A stretch of 64,000 nt of DNA from assembly GCA_032164295.1 (NCBI GenBank), contig JAJHTX010000006.1, positions 2,046,001 to 2,110,000 on the forward strand, read 5' to 3'. The notes beneath the pieces were generated by a model that saw nothing but the letters and a program-made list of their open reading frames with translations, ran no database searches and was not told the DNA's origin. Both the position numbers and the translations under genes were made by a program. This DNA is from Inonotus obliquus. Its lineage: Eukaryota > Basidiomycota > Agaricomycetes > Hymenochaetales > Hymenochaetaceae. Positions 24,768-35,669 of this stretch are shown in pieces (positions within the stretch are counted from its first letter, which is position 1; every line of letters starts with the position of its first letter).

Positions 24768-26040
24768 ATGATTCCAGTCCGTGCCGTTATCGTCAACACA
24801 CTGCTCGTGACACTGCTGAGTGCCACGCCAAGCGCCCGAGCGGATACATACCGCCTCCGAGACAACTTTGTCGGCTCTTCTTTCCTCAATGGATTTAGCT
24901 GGGAGACTTACGATCCATCCGGAGGATATGTCAACTATCTAGACCAAGGCGCTTCACTGCAGAAGAACCTGACTTATGGTAAGTCTGCGTAGCTCTTACT
25001 GTAACCTTCGCTGAGCATTCGTTCGTTCTACCCACAGCATCTGGTAACAAATTCGTTATCCGTGCTGACCACTCCAATGTTGTACCTCAAGGGGGTCGAG
25101 GACGTGACAGCAATCGTATGGTCTCGCGCAACAAGTACAGCGATTCGGTCATGGTTCTCGATCTGGAGCATATGCCTGGCGGTTGTGCGCAGTGGCCTGC
25201 TTTCTGGTCTGCCGATCCTGGTAATTGGCCGGGAGCTGGTGAAATTGATATGATTGAAGTAACCCACTCCCTTCTGAGGTTGACCGGATTCGTCCATAGT
25301 TGTGCTGATTACCGTTATAGGGGATTCACATGCAGTCGAACAATCTTGGCTCTCTTCATACCACCGAAGGTTGCTCGATGCCTCCACAGCGCGCACAGAA
25401 AGGGTAAGGTTTTAAAACTCTTCGCGAACGAATTGAAGTTATAATAGTGCGTTTACTCCCTCAGCTCTTCCGGCGACAACAACTGTGATGTAAACTCCAA
25501 TGAAGACGCAGGATGTCAGACGTACTTCAGTGAAGGCACTTTCGGCGAACCACTGAATAATGGCAGAGGAGGATACTTCGTCTTCACTCGATCTGCATCT
25601 AGAGGTGTGGCAATGTACTTCTGGGGGCGCTACGATCAGAGTGTGCCTCCGGAAGTAAAGTATGGTTCAAACAGCATTACGCCGAACGATTCCTGGGGCG
25701 AACCTCAGGCTCTGTTCCAGACGGACAACTGTGATTTCAACTCACATTTTGCTCCGCATAACATCATTATCAATACGTCTTTTTGTGTAAGCCGGGTTTA
25801 TTAACATCCCCGTCGCTCGGCACTCACACGCCAAACCAATACAGGGACCATGGGCTGCCCCGCGGTTCAATTCATGGGGATGCGGGTCAGGAAAATGCGA
25901 AGACTGTAGGTCGAGCAAACGGAAAATGATTGAGTCCTTGCTGATGTTTCTTCGAAATTTGAACAGATGTTGCCAACAACCCGAGCGAGTTCACGAATGC
26001 GTATTGGGAGATTAATTCACTTCGGGTTTATACTCCTTGA
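24768..26040 (+). CDS. Secreted glycoside hydrolase family 16 (endo-beta-glucanase type)
   Basis: Hydrolase or transglycosylase acting on beta-1,3(4)-glucans outside the cell. The signal peptide is MIPVRAVIVNTLLVTLL...PSARA, and mature sequence begins DTYRLRDNFVGSSFLNGF. The catalytic motif is GEIDMIEG (nucleophile and acid/base glutamates around the Asp), split by an intron between E and G; HMQSNNLGSLHTTEGCSM follows. Later exons give NNCDVNSNEDAGCQTYFSEG, GRGGYFVFTRSA, MYFWGRYD, NDSWGEPQALF and NCDFNSHFAPHNIIINTSFCG, then APRFNSWGCGSG. The end is NPSEFTNAYWEINSLRVYTP with stop at 26038-26040. Five introns fit, the last at about 25906-25968. Order and length match fungal GH16 enzymes related to Phanerochaete Lam16A. 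Copy appears intact. Confidence 0.93.
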
Positions 26041-26500
26041 GCATTCGCTGTATCATCATTGATCATCATTGTCGTATCTTTAAATCTCACCGTGAAACTT
26101 TGTCTCTTTAGTTTCTCTGGTTTCGGATCAGATGTAGTCGGTTTCCAGGTTAGATACTACAACGTAGCAAGGATGTTGTAAGGCATCGAATCAATTCAAT
26201 AAGACTCGTTGCTGACTGTATGCATTGTGATGATAAGATGATGAGATCAGCAAGGAAACAATGCGGCACCGGTCATCCAAGCTGTGTCGGGTTTCGGCAT
26301 GCGGTTTCTTGGCAAGACCTAATGGTTCCAGCATGCAGTGCAGTCCCTTCTCTTCTGCTAACCATGTCCTTGTCCTCGTCTCCCTCGTAGCAAGACCACG
26401 TCCGTCTAAAGATCATTCTTAACCCTCTACTTATATACCTCTTGTCCTTTTATCTGTCTCAACTCTTGGTTACTTGGAATAACGACTCAAAACGCCCATC
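26041..26500. other. Intergenic region with a TATA-like site
   Basis: About 460 bp with no coding signal. TTATATAC at 26433-26440 lies about 65 bp before the next ATG and is a plausible core promoter. Confidence 0.5.
26433..26440 (+). promoter_or_regulatory. TATA-like element of the 26.5 kb gene
   Basis: TTATATAC about 65 bp upstream of the ATG at 26501, with a short pyrimidine-rich leader following. Confidence 0.35.
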
Positions 26501-27396
26501 ATGTCGGATCGTCATCATTATTCGTCTTTATCTCGTAGTATGGGCCATGTGTTATACGTCCTTCATCAACGGCTCAGACGAGCGAATTTACCCTTCCTAG
26601 TCGCTTTCTTCAGGTGAGTTTTACTGTCCACTGTTCGTTTTTTTTGAAGAAAAGATGTTTGAGGGAGGAGGGATGATGTTGTTTGGAATCGTCGTTGCCT
26701 TTAGAGTGAACCATGCTAACTTTGTTTATGGTTATGGTTGTCTTTCTCTCTCCTAGCTCCCTGTTCATGTTGTTACGCGCATTGAGCGGAGCGGGATACG
26801 TAGACCCACATTCTCATTCTCAACCAATCCCACCACCAGCGCTCAACTATTCACACGACGTAGGGTCGAAATCGGGATTGGGATCGGGATCGTTGAACCC
26901 TCACGGGTACGGAGGATTTGCGGGACATTGGGCACGTTTCAAAGAGGCTGTTTTGTCGTGTCCGGGTGATGTTACTCCGAGTAGGAACGACGTCGTGGGG
27001 TCTGTTGGTATTGTGGGATTTGAGGATGGGATGGATCTGGATTCCGAAGGAGAAGGACACGGTGATTCGGTTATGAATAGGGAAAGGAAGGATTCTCCCA
27101 CTCCCACTCCCACTCCGATACCGATAACGAAAGCGATACCGACGAGCTCAAGACGTGCGGGCGTCGGATGCCTAAAAGAACGTCTGAACGGGATGATAGG
27201 TTTATCTCGCGAACGCGAACGTCGACCGGATGATGATGATGATAATGATGATGATGATAGCGGTCCAGCGATTAATATTGTCAAAGTCGAGCAAGAGGAT
27301 AAAGCGTTTGGGGTTTCGCTTGATGGGATCGGGATTAATATCCGGGGAGGAGGGGGAGGTTCGCGGAAGGTAGATTCGGAGACGGGGGAAGAATGA
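26501..27396 (+). CDS. Small membrane-anchored protein, paralogue of the 45.5 kb gene
   Basis: Not recognised. Two exons: 26501-26613 (MSDRHHYSSLSRSMGHVLYV, ending LPFLVAFF) and 26757-27396. The intron falls inside the hydrophobic segment LPFLVAFFSSLFMLLRALSG, a single membrane span or signal anchor. After it come GAGYVDP, a Pro/Ser linker, LNYSHDV and GYGGFAGHWARFKEAVLSCPG, then an acidic and Thr/Pro-rich region, the block VGCLKERLNGMIGL and a C-terminal VKVEQEDKAFGVSLDGIG. The same blocks, in the same order and with the same intron position and phase, occur in the gene at 45453-46166, which argues strongly that both are real genes. The 26.5 kb copy has extra Asp- and Gly-rich runs. Function unknown. 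Confidence 0.72.
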
Positions 27397-28292
27397 TTAG
27401 AGTTGGGTACGGGATTCGGGAGTTGCATAGGCGGGGAAAATTTGAATTTCGGATCCCGGATTCCGAGAGTGGAAATTTGGATTTGGACTGAGGGATGTCG
27501 CCCTGACACGGAAGGAAGGAAGGAAAAAAATATGTTCGGAAGCGTACGCGTGTTGGCTGAAAAAAAATAGATTTTCGTTCGCAGGGCGTGATATGATTAT
27601 ACCAGGGGAAAAGAGGAGATTGCCGTTCGTTATTTTCGGATCAGTACTTGCTGTGGGTTAGAGGCCGGTGTATGTACGTTATTCCGGGTTTTTATCACTG
27701 CACCTTTACCTTTGCGTTTTTTCGTTCCTTCGTTCCTGGAGAGATTTCCTTTTTCACTTCTCTATTTTTTACTCAAACTCAGACATACCCTCTCTCTCTC
27801 CCAATGTCTCATCTCATCCCATCCCTAGGTCGACTCGACTCGACTTGGATTTATTTGTTTTATGGGTCCCCTTCGTAGATCGCCGTCGTATTCACACCCG
27901 TCTCGTTTATCTCATCAATGCTCTGACACAACTCTTCATTTTTGTATTGTTGTATACATTGCTGAAGGTTCGTTATGATGAGAATAAGATTGTGCTTTTC
28001 ATACTTGTTGTCGGTTCAGTATTTTATCCTGTCGTCCATACGCCCATTTTTCGCGATTATTACTGTTGCAGTCCAGATCTGAATACTTGTGACGGATCCC
28101 GTATGGTTCGGGTACAACAAAACGGTCTATTACAGACCTTATACGGTCGGTGACTGAGGGAGCTCGAGAATCATTGTTATTCATGAGTGGTATTATACGT
28201 CGCAACACACACTATAACACAGATCAGCATACGAACATAAAATAGTGCATCAGCCCGGGACCCACAATCCCTACACGCATACCGGCAAAGCC
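27397..28292. other. Intergenic region, no gene seen
   Basis: About 0.9 kb between a plus-strand and a minus-strand 3' end. It is T-rich with runs of TTCGTTCC and CTCTCTCT near 27720-27800. ORFs at 27648-28153 are not supported by any motif. Confidence 0.5.
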
Positions 28293-29868
28293 TCAACGAC
28301 AACAAACCTCGTTCCATACAAGGTTCGGAACGATCTGTTCAAGCTCATCGCGTAAAATCATACGTTCGCATTCTTCCAGGTTCTCGAACTTCCATCGACG
28401 TGCTGCATCCGCATTACACTCTTTGTCCTTAAGAAGATTGATAATCGGCGAGTCGATGTAGAATTTGTTGAGTGGCTCCAAGTCACAGTGTAGAGTGCGG
28501 CTAGAGATCGCACGAGCACGGAGGACGTCGATGATATCGACTATCCGGTGTGAAGATTCATACAGACGGTCCCATCCTCGGCGAACGTCAAGTGTATGAA
28601 GCCGGTGGAAGTTCCAAACGTAGTCAGCATGTCCGTCCCCGTCCGACTTTGAAACTTGTCCCATTAAGACTTCACGAACTTTAACCTAACCACACAAGAT
28701 GCGCGTCAGAAAGGAATACAATTCTAATTGCATTACATACCGTTGGGATTCGAAGTATTTGCAGTTGAGGGAACATTCCGGATAATTTACGGGAGAAGGA
28801 TCCGATCTCGAAGCCAATGATACCCTTATCTTCAAAAACGATCTCCGTCAAGCTAGGGAGGAATAGCTTTTCGGCGATATTCTGTGCAACACTTATATCG
28901 TAATAGGAGAAATGGAGCCGCCTCAGAGAAGGCAATTCGCAACAAACATCATTAGCCATACTACAGTATGCACGTTTCTTCTCGCTTCCGTTTGTTTCAG
29001 TGTTATCCCGCTCCATATGGCACTTGGCGCTCAGTTTGAGAGAGATCAACCCGGGAAATCTTGATAGTAGTCCCAAGACCTGAGAAAGAGTTGGCCAGCG
29101 ATCCACTCTGGGAAGACCATTGTGCCCGTCCGGGGCCTCAATTCGGAGATTATTGACGTTGTCGAGAAGCCCAGAAGAAGCGAACCCGGCAAGATAGCGA
29201 GAGGAGACTGTTGCGGAACGGAGCTGAGAACAATCCAGTTTCTTCACTATTTCTTGTAGCCATGTCCACTTGGGGTCGTCCATGCTATATGGGTGATAGA
29301 CGTATGTGAATTCTTTGAGATATGGGAGTATTTGGAGGCAGGCTTCCAGGTGATCACGGTCATGGATCACCAAAGATTTCACTTGTTGGGCGTAGTGTCG
29401 GACTGTGCGTTCCACGTTGCGGTCAAGAGGAGCCGAGAGCCACACAACCCGGAATTTCGATTGACGCACGTTGTCGAATTTCTTAGCTTTGGATTTACCG
29501 CTGTAGTCGTATGCATCATCCGAGAGGGGGAGTATCGTCTTAGAGAGTAAGACCTGATGAGAAGGATGCAACTTGTACGCTAGGGCCCTTGCTCCTCCAC
29601 GATTTCCGTAGCTTTTCCCGAAATCATCGATGCTCTCGTTGCAGTTATCGTTTTCATCATACATCTCCAAGGTCTCGTTGTCGTAGGCAAGAGAGATAAT
29701 ATACTGCACGATGTCAAGCGGAAGAGTAGGTAGCGGCAGTTTGCTAGTCAGCTCACGACCACGGCGGAAATCTTCGTAGTCAAATTTTGCGATTGCTAGA
29801 TCAGCTTCTGCTTGTTTGACCAACGAGTTAAGGGCTTTGATCTCTGCGAACTTGAGCATTACCTTCAT
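28293..29868 (-). CDS. F-box-like protein
   Basis: Probable substrate adaptor of an SCF ubiquitin ligase. The N-terminus (IKALNSLVKQAEADLAIAK) is a short coiled coil of the kind that precedes the F-box in Agaricomycete proteins; the F-box-like segment is LPLPTLPLDIVQYIISLAYD. The rest has Leu-rich blocks (FPGLISLKLSAKCH, LPSLRRLHFSYYD, FPQLQILRIPT) suggesting irregular leucine-rich repeats. The only intron seen is 28686-28740; it joins LRIPT to VKVREVLMGQ, and the frame then runs to the stop at 28293. The start is taken at 29868. In-frame sequence upstream (IVPFDPSNESILTRLS) follows a TAG acceptor at about 29920, so a further 5' exon is possible, but I could not find a donor that keeps the frame. 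Confidence 0.7.
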
Positions 29869-30150
29869 CGAGAGGCGTGTCAGGATAGACTCGTTACTGG
29901 GGTCAAACGGAACAATCTATCAAGAACAAAACAATCAGTGAAACTGCAACGTACGACGACGGACAATGTTCCGCATGCAGGTCAGCTAATGATCGCTTTG
30001 CAACGTTGTAGAGTTCATCTTGGAGTGCACGATGCGCCATCGATATTTGGTCTGATTCTTTGTTGTTGTTGAAAGAAGAAAAAGGATAAGTGATGAATAG
30101 TCACGTCAAGTCACATTATGTACCGGTAGTCCCATGACGTGACCCGTGTC

Positions 30151-31007
30151 GGTACATGTATCCTCTCTCTTTAACCACCATCATCGCCTGTAGCATGGGA
30201 TGGGCCATCCTGTGTGGGTGTGCTGTCCTGCGTGGACGTGGTGGGACGGCCCCGCTTCGCCCGATATACGGTGGCGGGCGTCGTAAACCCAGTGTCCTAT
30301 TAAGGCCTGGTCGACTGCAGTGGGATGCAGACTGTGTTGTCCTGCACTCCGCGACTGTTCGCCTAGTCTCGCACTCTTTTCGATGGAAACTATGCTGGCG
30401 ACCATCCAGTTCATCAAAACCGGCAGGGCTATAGCCTTCCCTTAGACTGGGGTGTTCCATTCGTCCACGATACGGCTTACTTGCGCCTCGGCGCACTACG
30501 ACTCGAAGCGCATCGGCGCATTTCCTAGGGCGGGGTCATCACCCCCTGCTCAGTTCATATTCTATGGTGGTCATTGATTGGCTGTCGACAACTCTCTCAC
30601 GTCCAACTTCTTTTGGGCCACGAGTTCGTCTTTTACACTCACATGGTCGGTTTACCGGTCTGGAGCTTATCTATGCCCGAAGTTTGCGACACTCCAAAAA
30701 GACGATCGCACGGCCTTCCACATAAGGTAGCAGGGTTCAGGGGTGATGCCTTGGATTCCTGTTCACTGTCCTTAGGGCGCTGGGCAGCGTCTCGAGCACG
30801 GGCAGGCCTGAATAACTCCCGAAGCCGAACAATTTACTCCAGTCCACGGATCGGACGAGTTCAAGAGGTTCCGTATGCTATACGCGGGTTTCACGCTGGT
30901 AACCAGGCTGGATGCTACCGGATGTAGCGACCCAGGACATCATGCCGGTAACCAGGCCGGATGCTGCCGGATGCAGCTGCTCCCTCCAACGTGGTGTACG
31001 GGGTCTA
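30151..31007 (+). mobile_element. Element A, 5' part (about 1.3 kb LINE-like non-autonomous family)
   Basis: Begins GGTACATGTATCC followed by TCTCTTTAACCACC, the same leader that precedes ORF1 of the LINE at 38067. From about 30380 to 31000 it is clearly homologous to element B (33270-33703 plus 37408-37570). It contains short decayed frames only (for example VIDWLSTTLSRPTSFGPRV) and no intact protein. The continuation is at 32574-33040, after an insertion at 31008-32573 flanked by the direct repeat GTCTA. Confidence 0.75.
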
Positions 31008-31065
31008 TGAAAGGATTGTGCTGAAATTTTGATTCGATTAGGAACGCCGATCGAAACTACCCCGG

Positions 31066-31842
31066 ATGGGACCGGTTAATTTCACTGGCCGGAGACGATC
31101 AGGATCGACAGCGAGAAGCAGAGAACACGCACGGCTAATACAATCTGAAGCCGACGATCAAGAAGCATCGGCTAGCAACACTAATCCCGATGATCACACT
31201 AAACCTTCGCAAACGATGCAGCAAGTACAGCAACCTCCAACGGCTTGCTATAAATGCAGAAGAGTGCGACAGATCATCGAAGACCTACACAAGATAATAC
31301 TACGGGAGGCAACGGGCATGTTGACATATCATGTGTCCAGCGAACGAGCAACAGCTTATCGAGAATACCACAATCCCCCGGAGGTCGTTCGAAATCGCAC
31401 GAGGTCAACAATAGCAATGGATACGGCAATAGGCATGCAACCAAAGACGCACTGGACAATAGTAGGAATCCACGACATATTAGCACTCGAGTGCCCAAGC
31501 ACATTCGTGGAGATCAGTGCAGACTATGTTACGAACCGCCGCTCACCGATAACAGCGGCATGGGTTGCAAACACACTCAGGGAACTATGGGCATACTGCA
31601 AAGCTATTCGACTACAAGGAGACCTATACCTAGGCTGGAGAATACCTTCGAACAATACTCGACGAAGTGTACGGCTACTCATCGCCATAGGCACCTACGT
31701 TAAACCACCTTGGTTTCCCCACGATGATATCCGATGTCGAATCACACTTGACGGCCCCGAACAAGAGTCCCGAGGCGACAAGCCAATCACAGCCTTCATA
31801 GCCCCAGATGCTATACAATGGAACCCCGACGGAATTCCTTAA
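31066..31842 (+). CDS. Hypothetical ORF inside the 1,566 bp insertion
   Basis: A 258-codon open frame starting MGPVNFTGRRRSGSTARS. It is rich in Arg, Thr and Gln at the start, with ACYKCRRVR near residue 62, which recalls half a zinc knuckle. A second open frame (31254-31703) overlaps it, so either or neither may be coding. No family is recognised. If the insertion is LTR-derived, this could be a gag remnant. Confidence 0.3.
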   Translation: MGPVNFTGRRRSGSTARSREHARLIQSEADDQEASASNTNPDDHTKPSQTMQQVQQPPTACYKCRRVRQIIEDLHKIILREATGMLTYHVSSERATAYREYHNPPEVVRNRTRSTIAMDTAIGMQPKTHWTIVGIHDILALECPSTFVEISADYVTNRRSPITAAWVANTLRELWAYCKAIRLQGDLYLGWRIPSNNTRRSVRLLIAIGTYVKPPWFPHDDIRCRITLDGPEQESRGDKPITAFIAPDAIQWNPDGIP

Positions 31843-32172
31843 ATGCACAAGCAACTGCGGACGAGCAAACTTTAACTACGGCGCAGCCATGCAAAACCAA
31901 TGGCATACGAACACGCATTCAATGACTCACTCACTGACTAACTCTATGCACAAGGCGCAGCACAAGGCCGACCCCGAGCATAGGTTTCAATTCAGTTCAA
32001 GTCAAGATGAGTCAACGCCGAGTCATCGCCTTGCACAGGGCGCAGTCGATGAGTCAATCCGCAGCAGAATAATAGGAATACCAGACGAGTTTGGAAGCTA
32101 GAATAACGAATCAGATCGAGAGTAGGAACTATGGAGCGTAGGAAGTGGTCCGTCCACAACATGAGGAAAAGG

Positions 32173-32180
32173 TATAAATA
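32173..32180 (+). promoter_or_regulatory. TATA box inside the 1,566 bp insertion
   Basis: TATAAATA in a GC-balanced context, about 390 bp before the right end of the insertion, as expected of an LTR promoter. Confidence 0.35.
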
Positions 32181-32573
32181 GTTGTAGACTTAGACCGTAG
32201 CTCCCCATCTTTCTTTCGATCGTCTTGTACATCGAGTCCTCTTAGGCATCTAGCTTCTAATCTGAAGACCACCTAATCTGCTTAACCTCTCTTACTCTAC
32301 GGCGTGGAACGATTGATTAGTCACCCACCGACTAGGGAAGCTTACGAACGGCAGTCGACACTGTCCTACTAGTCTGTCAACGAGGTTGAGGCCCGACTTG
32401 ATTAGTAAACGAGAGCGTCTGAGGCAACGCTTATTATACTTGGGAATCTGCCCTGCTTGTGAAAACCGAGTAGGCTCCGGAAACTCTTAGAAAAGCATCG
32501 CCGAACCCGTAACACTGCGAACCGTCCTATTGTGGTTACTGTATAGTCCCTTTAGGGCGAGCGTTTTCTAACA

Positions 32574-33040
32574 GTCTATCAGCGGGGAGGTATCGAGAAA
32601 GCAAGGATGCAGTATCAAAAGTAGGGGCGGTGCAGGTTTCTTTTGGGCTTTCAAGTTTACGTCGGCGATGGGGTTTGGCGGGCATCTCCTGTCGAGTCTT
32701 GGGTCCGATATCTGATCCAGAAACAGTTGGCCCTGTGAGTTTTTTCCTACTAGGTTGTTTTCTAGCAGGCGCCCGACTATTAGCAGTGGGGGTTTTTCTT
32801 TCTTTTTCCCCGTTTGTCATTCGTGTTGCCGAGGGGCGCTTTCTCCGGGTTTCTTCTTGAAATAAGGGTGCGTTCTTCAGGTTTCTTTTAGAAATATGGG
32901 TTCGTTCTCCGAGTTTATTTTTGAAATATGGGTCTGTTCTCTTCTATTCATGAATTAGTAATCTATACCGGAAGTGCTCGCGCCCGGGTACATGTACATG
33001 GCCACAAGCCATTATTATTTTAAATTAGAAATTTTGTTAT
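32574..33040 (+). mobile_element. Element A, 3' part
   Basis: Continues element A after the GTCTA duplication. It is homologous to 37570-37987 of element B. It carries repeated GGTTTCTT...AAATATGGG modules also present in the LINE 3' UTR (44480-44530). It ends with CCGGAAGTGCTCGCGCCCGG, GTACATGTACATGG and CCACAAGCCATTATTATTT, which is the LINE terminal sequence. Element B starts immediately afterwards. Confidence 0.75.
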
Positions 33041-33703
33041 GGGTACATGTATCCTTTCTCTTTAACCACCACCATCTCCTGCGAGTGAGAGGGGTGGAGC
33101 GCACTGGTATCTGTACTAAATGGGCCAGACGTCTGCTCTAAGGCCTAAGGCTACGGCTACGGCTTGCGGACGGTGGGTGGGCCCCTGCTTGGTTGTCGCC
33201 AATGTGCGCTCCTTGTATGCCGCGACTCGTACAGCCATTTGCCTCAACTTATGCTGGCGACCGTCCAGTTTGATAAATACTGGCAAGGGTTTGCATCCCT
33301 TGAGAGTTTGTGGCACCCATTTGTCCACGATACGGCTTACCTGCACCTTGGCGCACTACGACTCGAAGCACATCGGCGCATGTCCTAGGGCGGGGTCGTC
33401 ACCCCCTGCTCAGTCCACATTCTATGGCGGTCATTGATTGGCTGTCGACAACTCTCTCACGTCTGACTTCTCTTGGGCCACGAGTTTGTCTTTTATGCTC
33501 ACACGGTTGGTTTACCGGTCCGGAGCTTATTTTATACCCGAAGTTTGTGACACTCCGAAAAGACGATCGCACGGCCTTCCACATAGGGTAGCGGGGTTTA
33601 GGGGTGATGCCCTGAATTCTTGTTCACTGTCCTTAGGGCGCTGGGCAGCATCTTGAGCACAGGCAGGCCCGAATATCTCCCGAAGCCGAACAATCTACTC
33701 CGG
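33041..33703 (+). mobile_element. Element B, 5' part
   Basis: Second copy of the 1.3 kb family. It starts GGGTACATGTATCC and TCTCTTTAACCACC directly after the 3' end of element A. Its first 200 bp differ from A, then the two run parallel. The decayed frame includes HPFVHDTAYLHLGALRLEAH, also visible with changes in A. It is interrupted at 33704 by the inverted-repeat element and resumes at 37408. Confidence 0.75.
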
Positions 33704-33720
33704 TAAATGTGCGAGATCGC

Positions 33721-34359
33721 GTCCGGTACCGGAGGTACCGAGACGAGGGGTGTATGGTTTTAAGTGGGGGAGGGCTAATATGTGCCGGTACTTAACCAGT
33801 ACAGTCACGGTACTTGTTGTCTATGAAAAGGGGGAGTGAATGGATGGGCCAGAAGCAAAGAGTATATGATTCTGGTATGAAAAGGACAGTTTTGAACGTG
33901 GGAAAAACTTCGGTATAGGTCGGTATGAGAGAGAACGTAGCAAAACAAGAGTCTAATACCGTGGGAAAAACCTCGGTACAGGTCGGTACAGAAAGAAAGG
34001 GGTCGGTACGTGAAGGTATGTTGTCAAACAAGAAGATCAGTACAGAAACAAAAGGGTGACGTGCAGAATGCAAAGGATAACAAAATGTTGGTACCGTGGG
34101 AAAAACGTCGGTATAGGTCGGTACTGCAGGAAAACAGCTAGCACGGGATGGTATAGCAAGGGACTGAATGAGGTTGACTGGTGGCTGAAGGTGTCGACTG
34201 GACTGGGAAGCAAACCTGAGCCCTCACACGGGAGGCTAACTCCGAAAGATCACTTGAGACGGAACTGGGATGGGATTGGGACGAAGCTTGAGATGAGACT
34301 GAGACGGAACTGAGAAGGGGGTGAGGAAACCCAAGCCCTCACGTTAGAGGCTAGCTCCT
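33721..34359 (+). repeat. Left arm of a 639 bp inverted repeat
   Basis: Reverse complement of 35027-35665 with no gap; every position i pairs with 69386-i. Identical translated frames on opposite strands (93 and 85 residues) show that long stretches are exact. It ends near CTAGCTCCTA. Confidence 0.92.
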
Positions 34360-35026
34360 AAGATTACCTCCAGAGCTACTACGTACAGGAGGAGATATTT
34401 ATACTACTGTACCGTAGTTAGCTCATAAATCCAAAAGGAGAAAGTAGAAAGGAAGATCAAAACAAAGAAAAGTCTGAAGAAAAATGTAACAAGGAAAGTG
34501 AACATTGCAGCGCCATCAGGGGGACAACAAGAAAGGGTTAGGGAGGACAAGATACCAATGAAAACGTAGCATATAGTACCCCTGGATGAAAAGTCCTCAG
34601 GACAAGAGATCTGCACCCCTGCTGATTGATACCGACACGTTCCTGGTGGTACCGGACCTGAAAACCTTAACAGATACTGACCCTGAGCTTTCCCAAAGAA
34701 CCGGCATGCATAGTCCAACCATCAGGAATGAATACCAGAGAGGGAGACGTCTGATCCATGTCATGAGAGCATGTTGAATTGTCAATTTGTCTCGGTACCG
34801 GGTTTCTCGGCACTCGGTACTCTCGATATTCTCGGTACCGGGTTTCTTGGCGCACGGTACCGGTACTCTCAGCATTCGGTATCTTGAGAAATGGGACTGA
34901 CGGTTTCTCTGGGTGTGCTGGTGGATACTGGAAGGTGTAGATGGGACTGTACCGCAGCATGGGGTAAGCATAGAATGGGATACCGGGCTTGATACCGAGC
35001 TCAGCTGCACGTAGTTCTCTTCATTT

Positions 35027-35665
35027 AGGAGCTAGCCTCTAACGTGAGGGCTTGGGTTTCCTCACCCCCTTCTCAGTTCCGTCTCAGTCTCATCTCAAGC
35101 TTCGTCCCAATCCCATCCCAGTTCCGTCTCAAGTGATCTTTCGGAGTTAGCCTCCCGTGTGAGGGCTCAGGTTTGCTTCCCAGTCCAGTCGACACCTTCA
35201 GCCACCAGTCAACCTCATTCAGTCCCTTGCTATACCATCCCGTGCTAGCTGTTTTCCTGCAGTACCGACCTATACCGACGTTTTTCCCACGGTACCAACA
35301 TTTTGTTATCCTTTGCATTCTGCACGTCACCCTTTTGTTTCTGTACTGATCTTCTTGTTTGACAACATACCTTCACGTACCGACCCCTTTCTTTCTGTAC
35401 CGACCTGTACCGAGGTTTTTCCCACGGTATTAGACTCTTGTTTTGCTACGTTCTCTCTCATACCGACCTATACCGAAGTTTTTCCCACGTTCAAAACTGT
35501 CCTTTTCATACCAGAATCATATACTCTTTGCTTCTGGCCCATCCATTCACTCCCCCTTTTCATAGACAACAAGTACCGTGACTGTACTGGTTAAGTACCG
35601 GCACATATTAGCCCTCCCCCACTTAAAACCATACACCCCTCGTCTCGGTACCTCCGGTACCGGAC
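35027..35665 (-). repeat. Right arm of the 639 bp inverted repeat
   Basis: Partner of 33721-34359, separated by a 667 bp unique centre (34360-35026). The arm should end with the 16 bp terminal repeat but stops at CGGACACGAT and runs straight into a second left end. Confidence 0.92.
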
Positions 35666-35669
35666 ACGA

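Larger units (their letters stand above)
31008..32573. mobile_element. 1,566 bp TG...CA insertion with 5 bp target duplication
   Basis: Element B lacks this segment, so its borders are read directly: GTCTA at 31003-31007 and again at 32574-32578. The insert starts TGAAAGG and ends TCTAACA, so it has TG and CA ends like an LTR-class element. I see no second copy of its ends inside, so it is not a simple two-LTR element. It may be a long solo LTR or a deletion derivative. TATAAATA at 32173-32180 would suit an LTR promoter. Confidence 0.7.

Noticed and set aside
29920..30045. Upstream exon MAHRALQDELYNVAKRS for the F-box gene at 28293-29868
   Set aside because: It looks like a plausible N-terminus, but no GT donor keeps phase into the TAG acceptor at about 29920.
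31254..31703. 149-codon ORF overlapping the 258-codon ORF in the 1,566 bp insertion
   Set aside because: No motif; at most one of the two overlapping frames is likely to be real.
33116..33656. Possible recombinase or polymerase remnant in elements A and B (SLGRWAAS, HPFVHDTAYLHLGAL)
   Set aside because: The frames are broken and too short; resemblance to tyrosine-recombinase LGRW motifs is not specific enough to call.
33792..35594. Identical 93- and 85-residue proteins encoded on opposite strands
   Set aside because: They arise from the two arms of the inverted repeat; no motif, and identity is explained by the DNA repeat.
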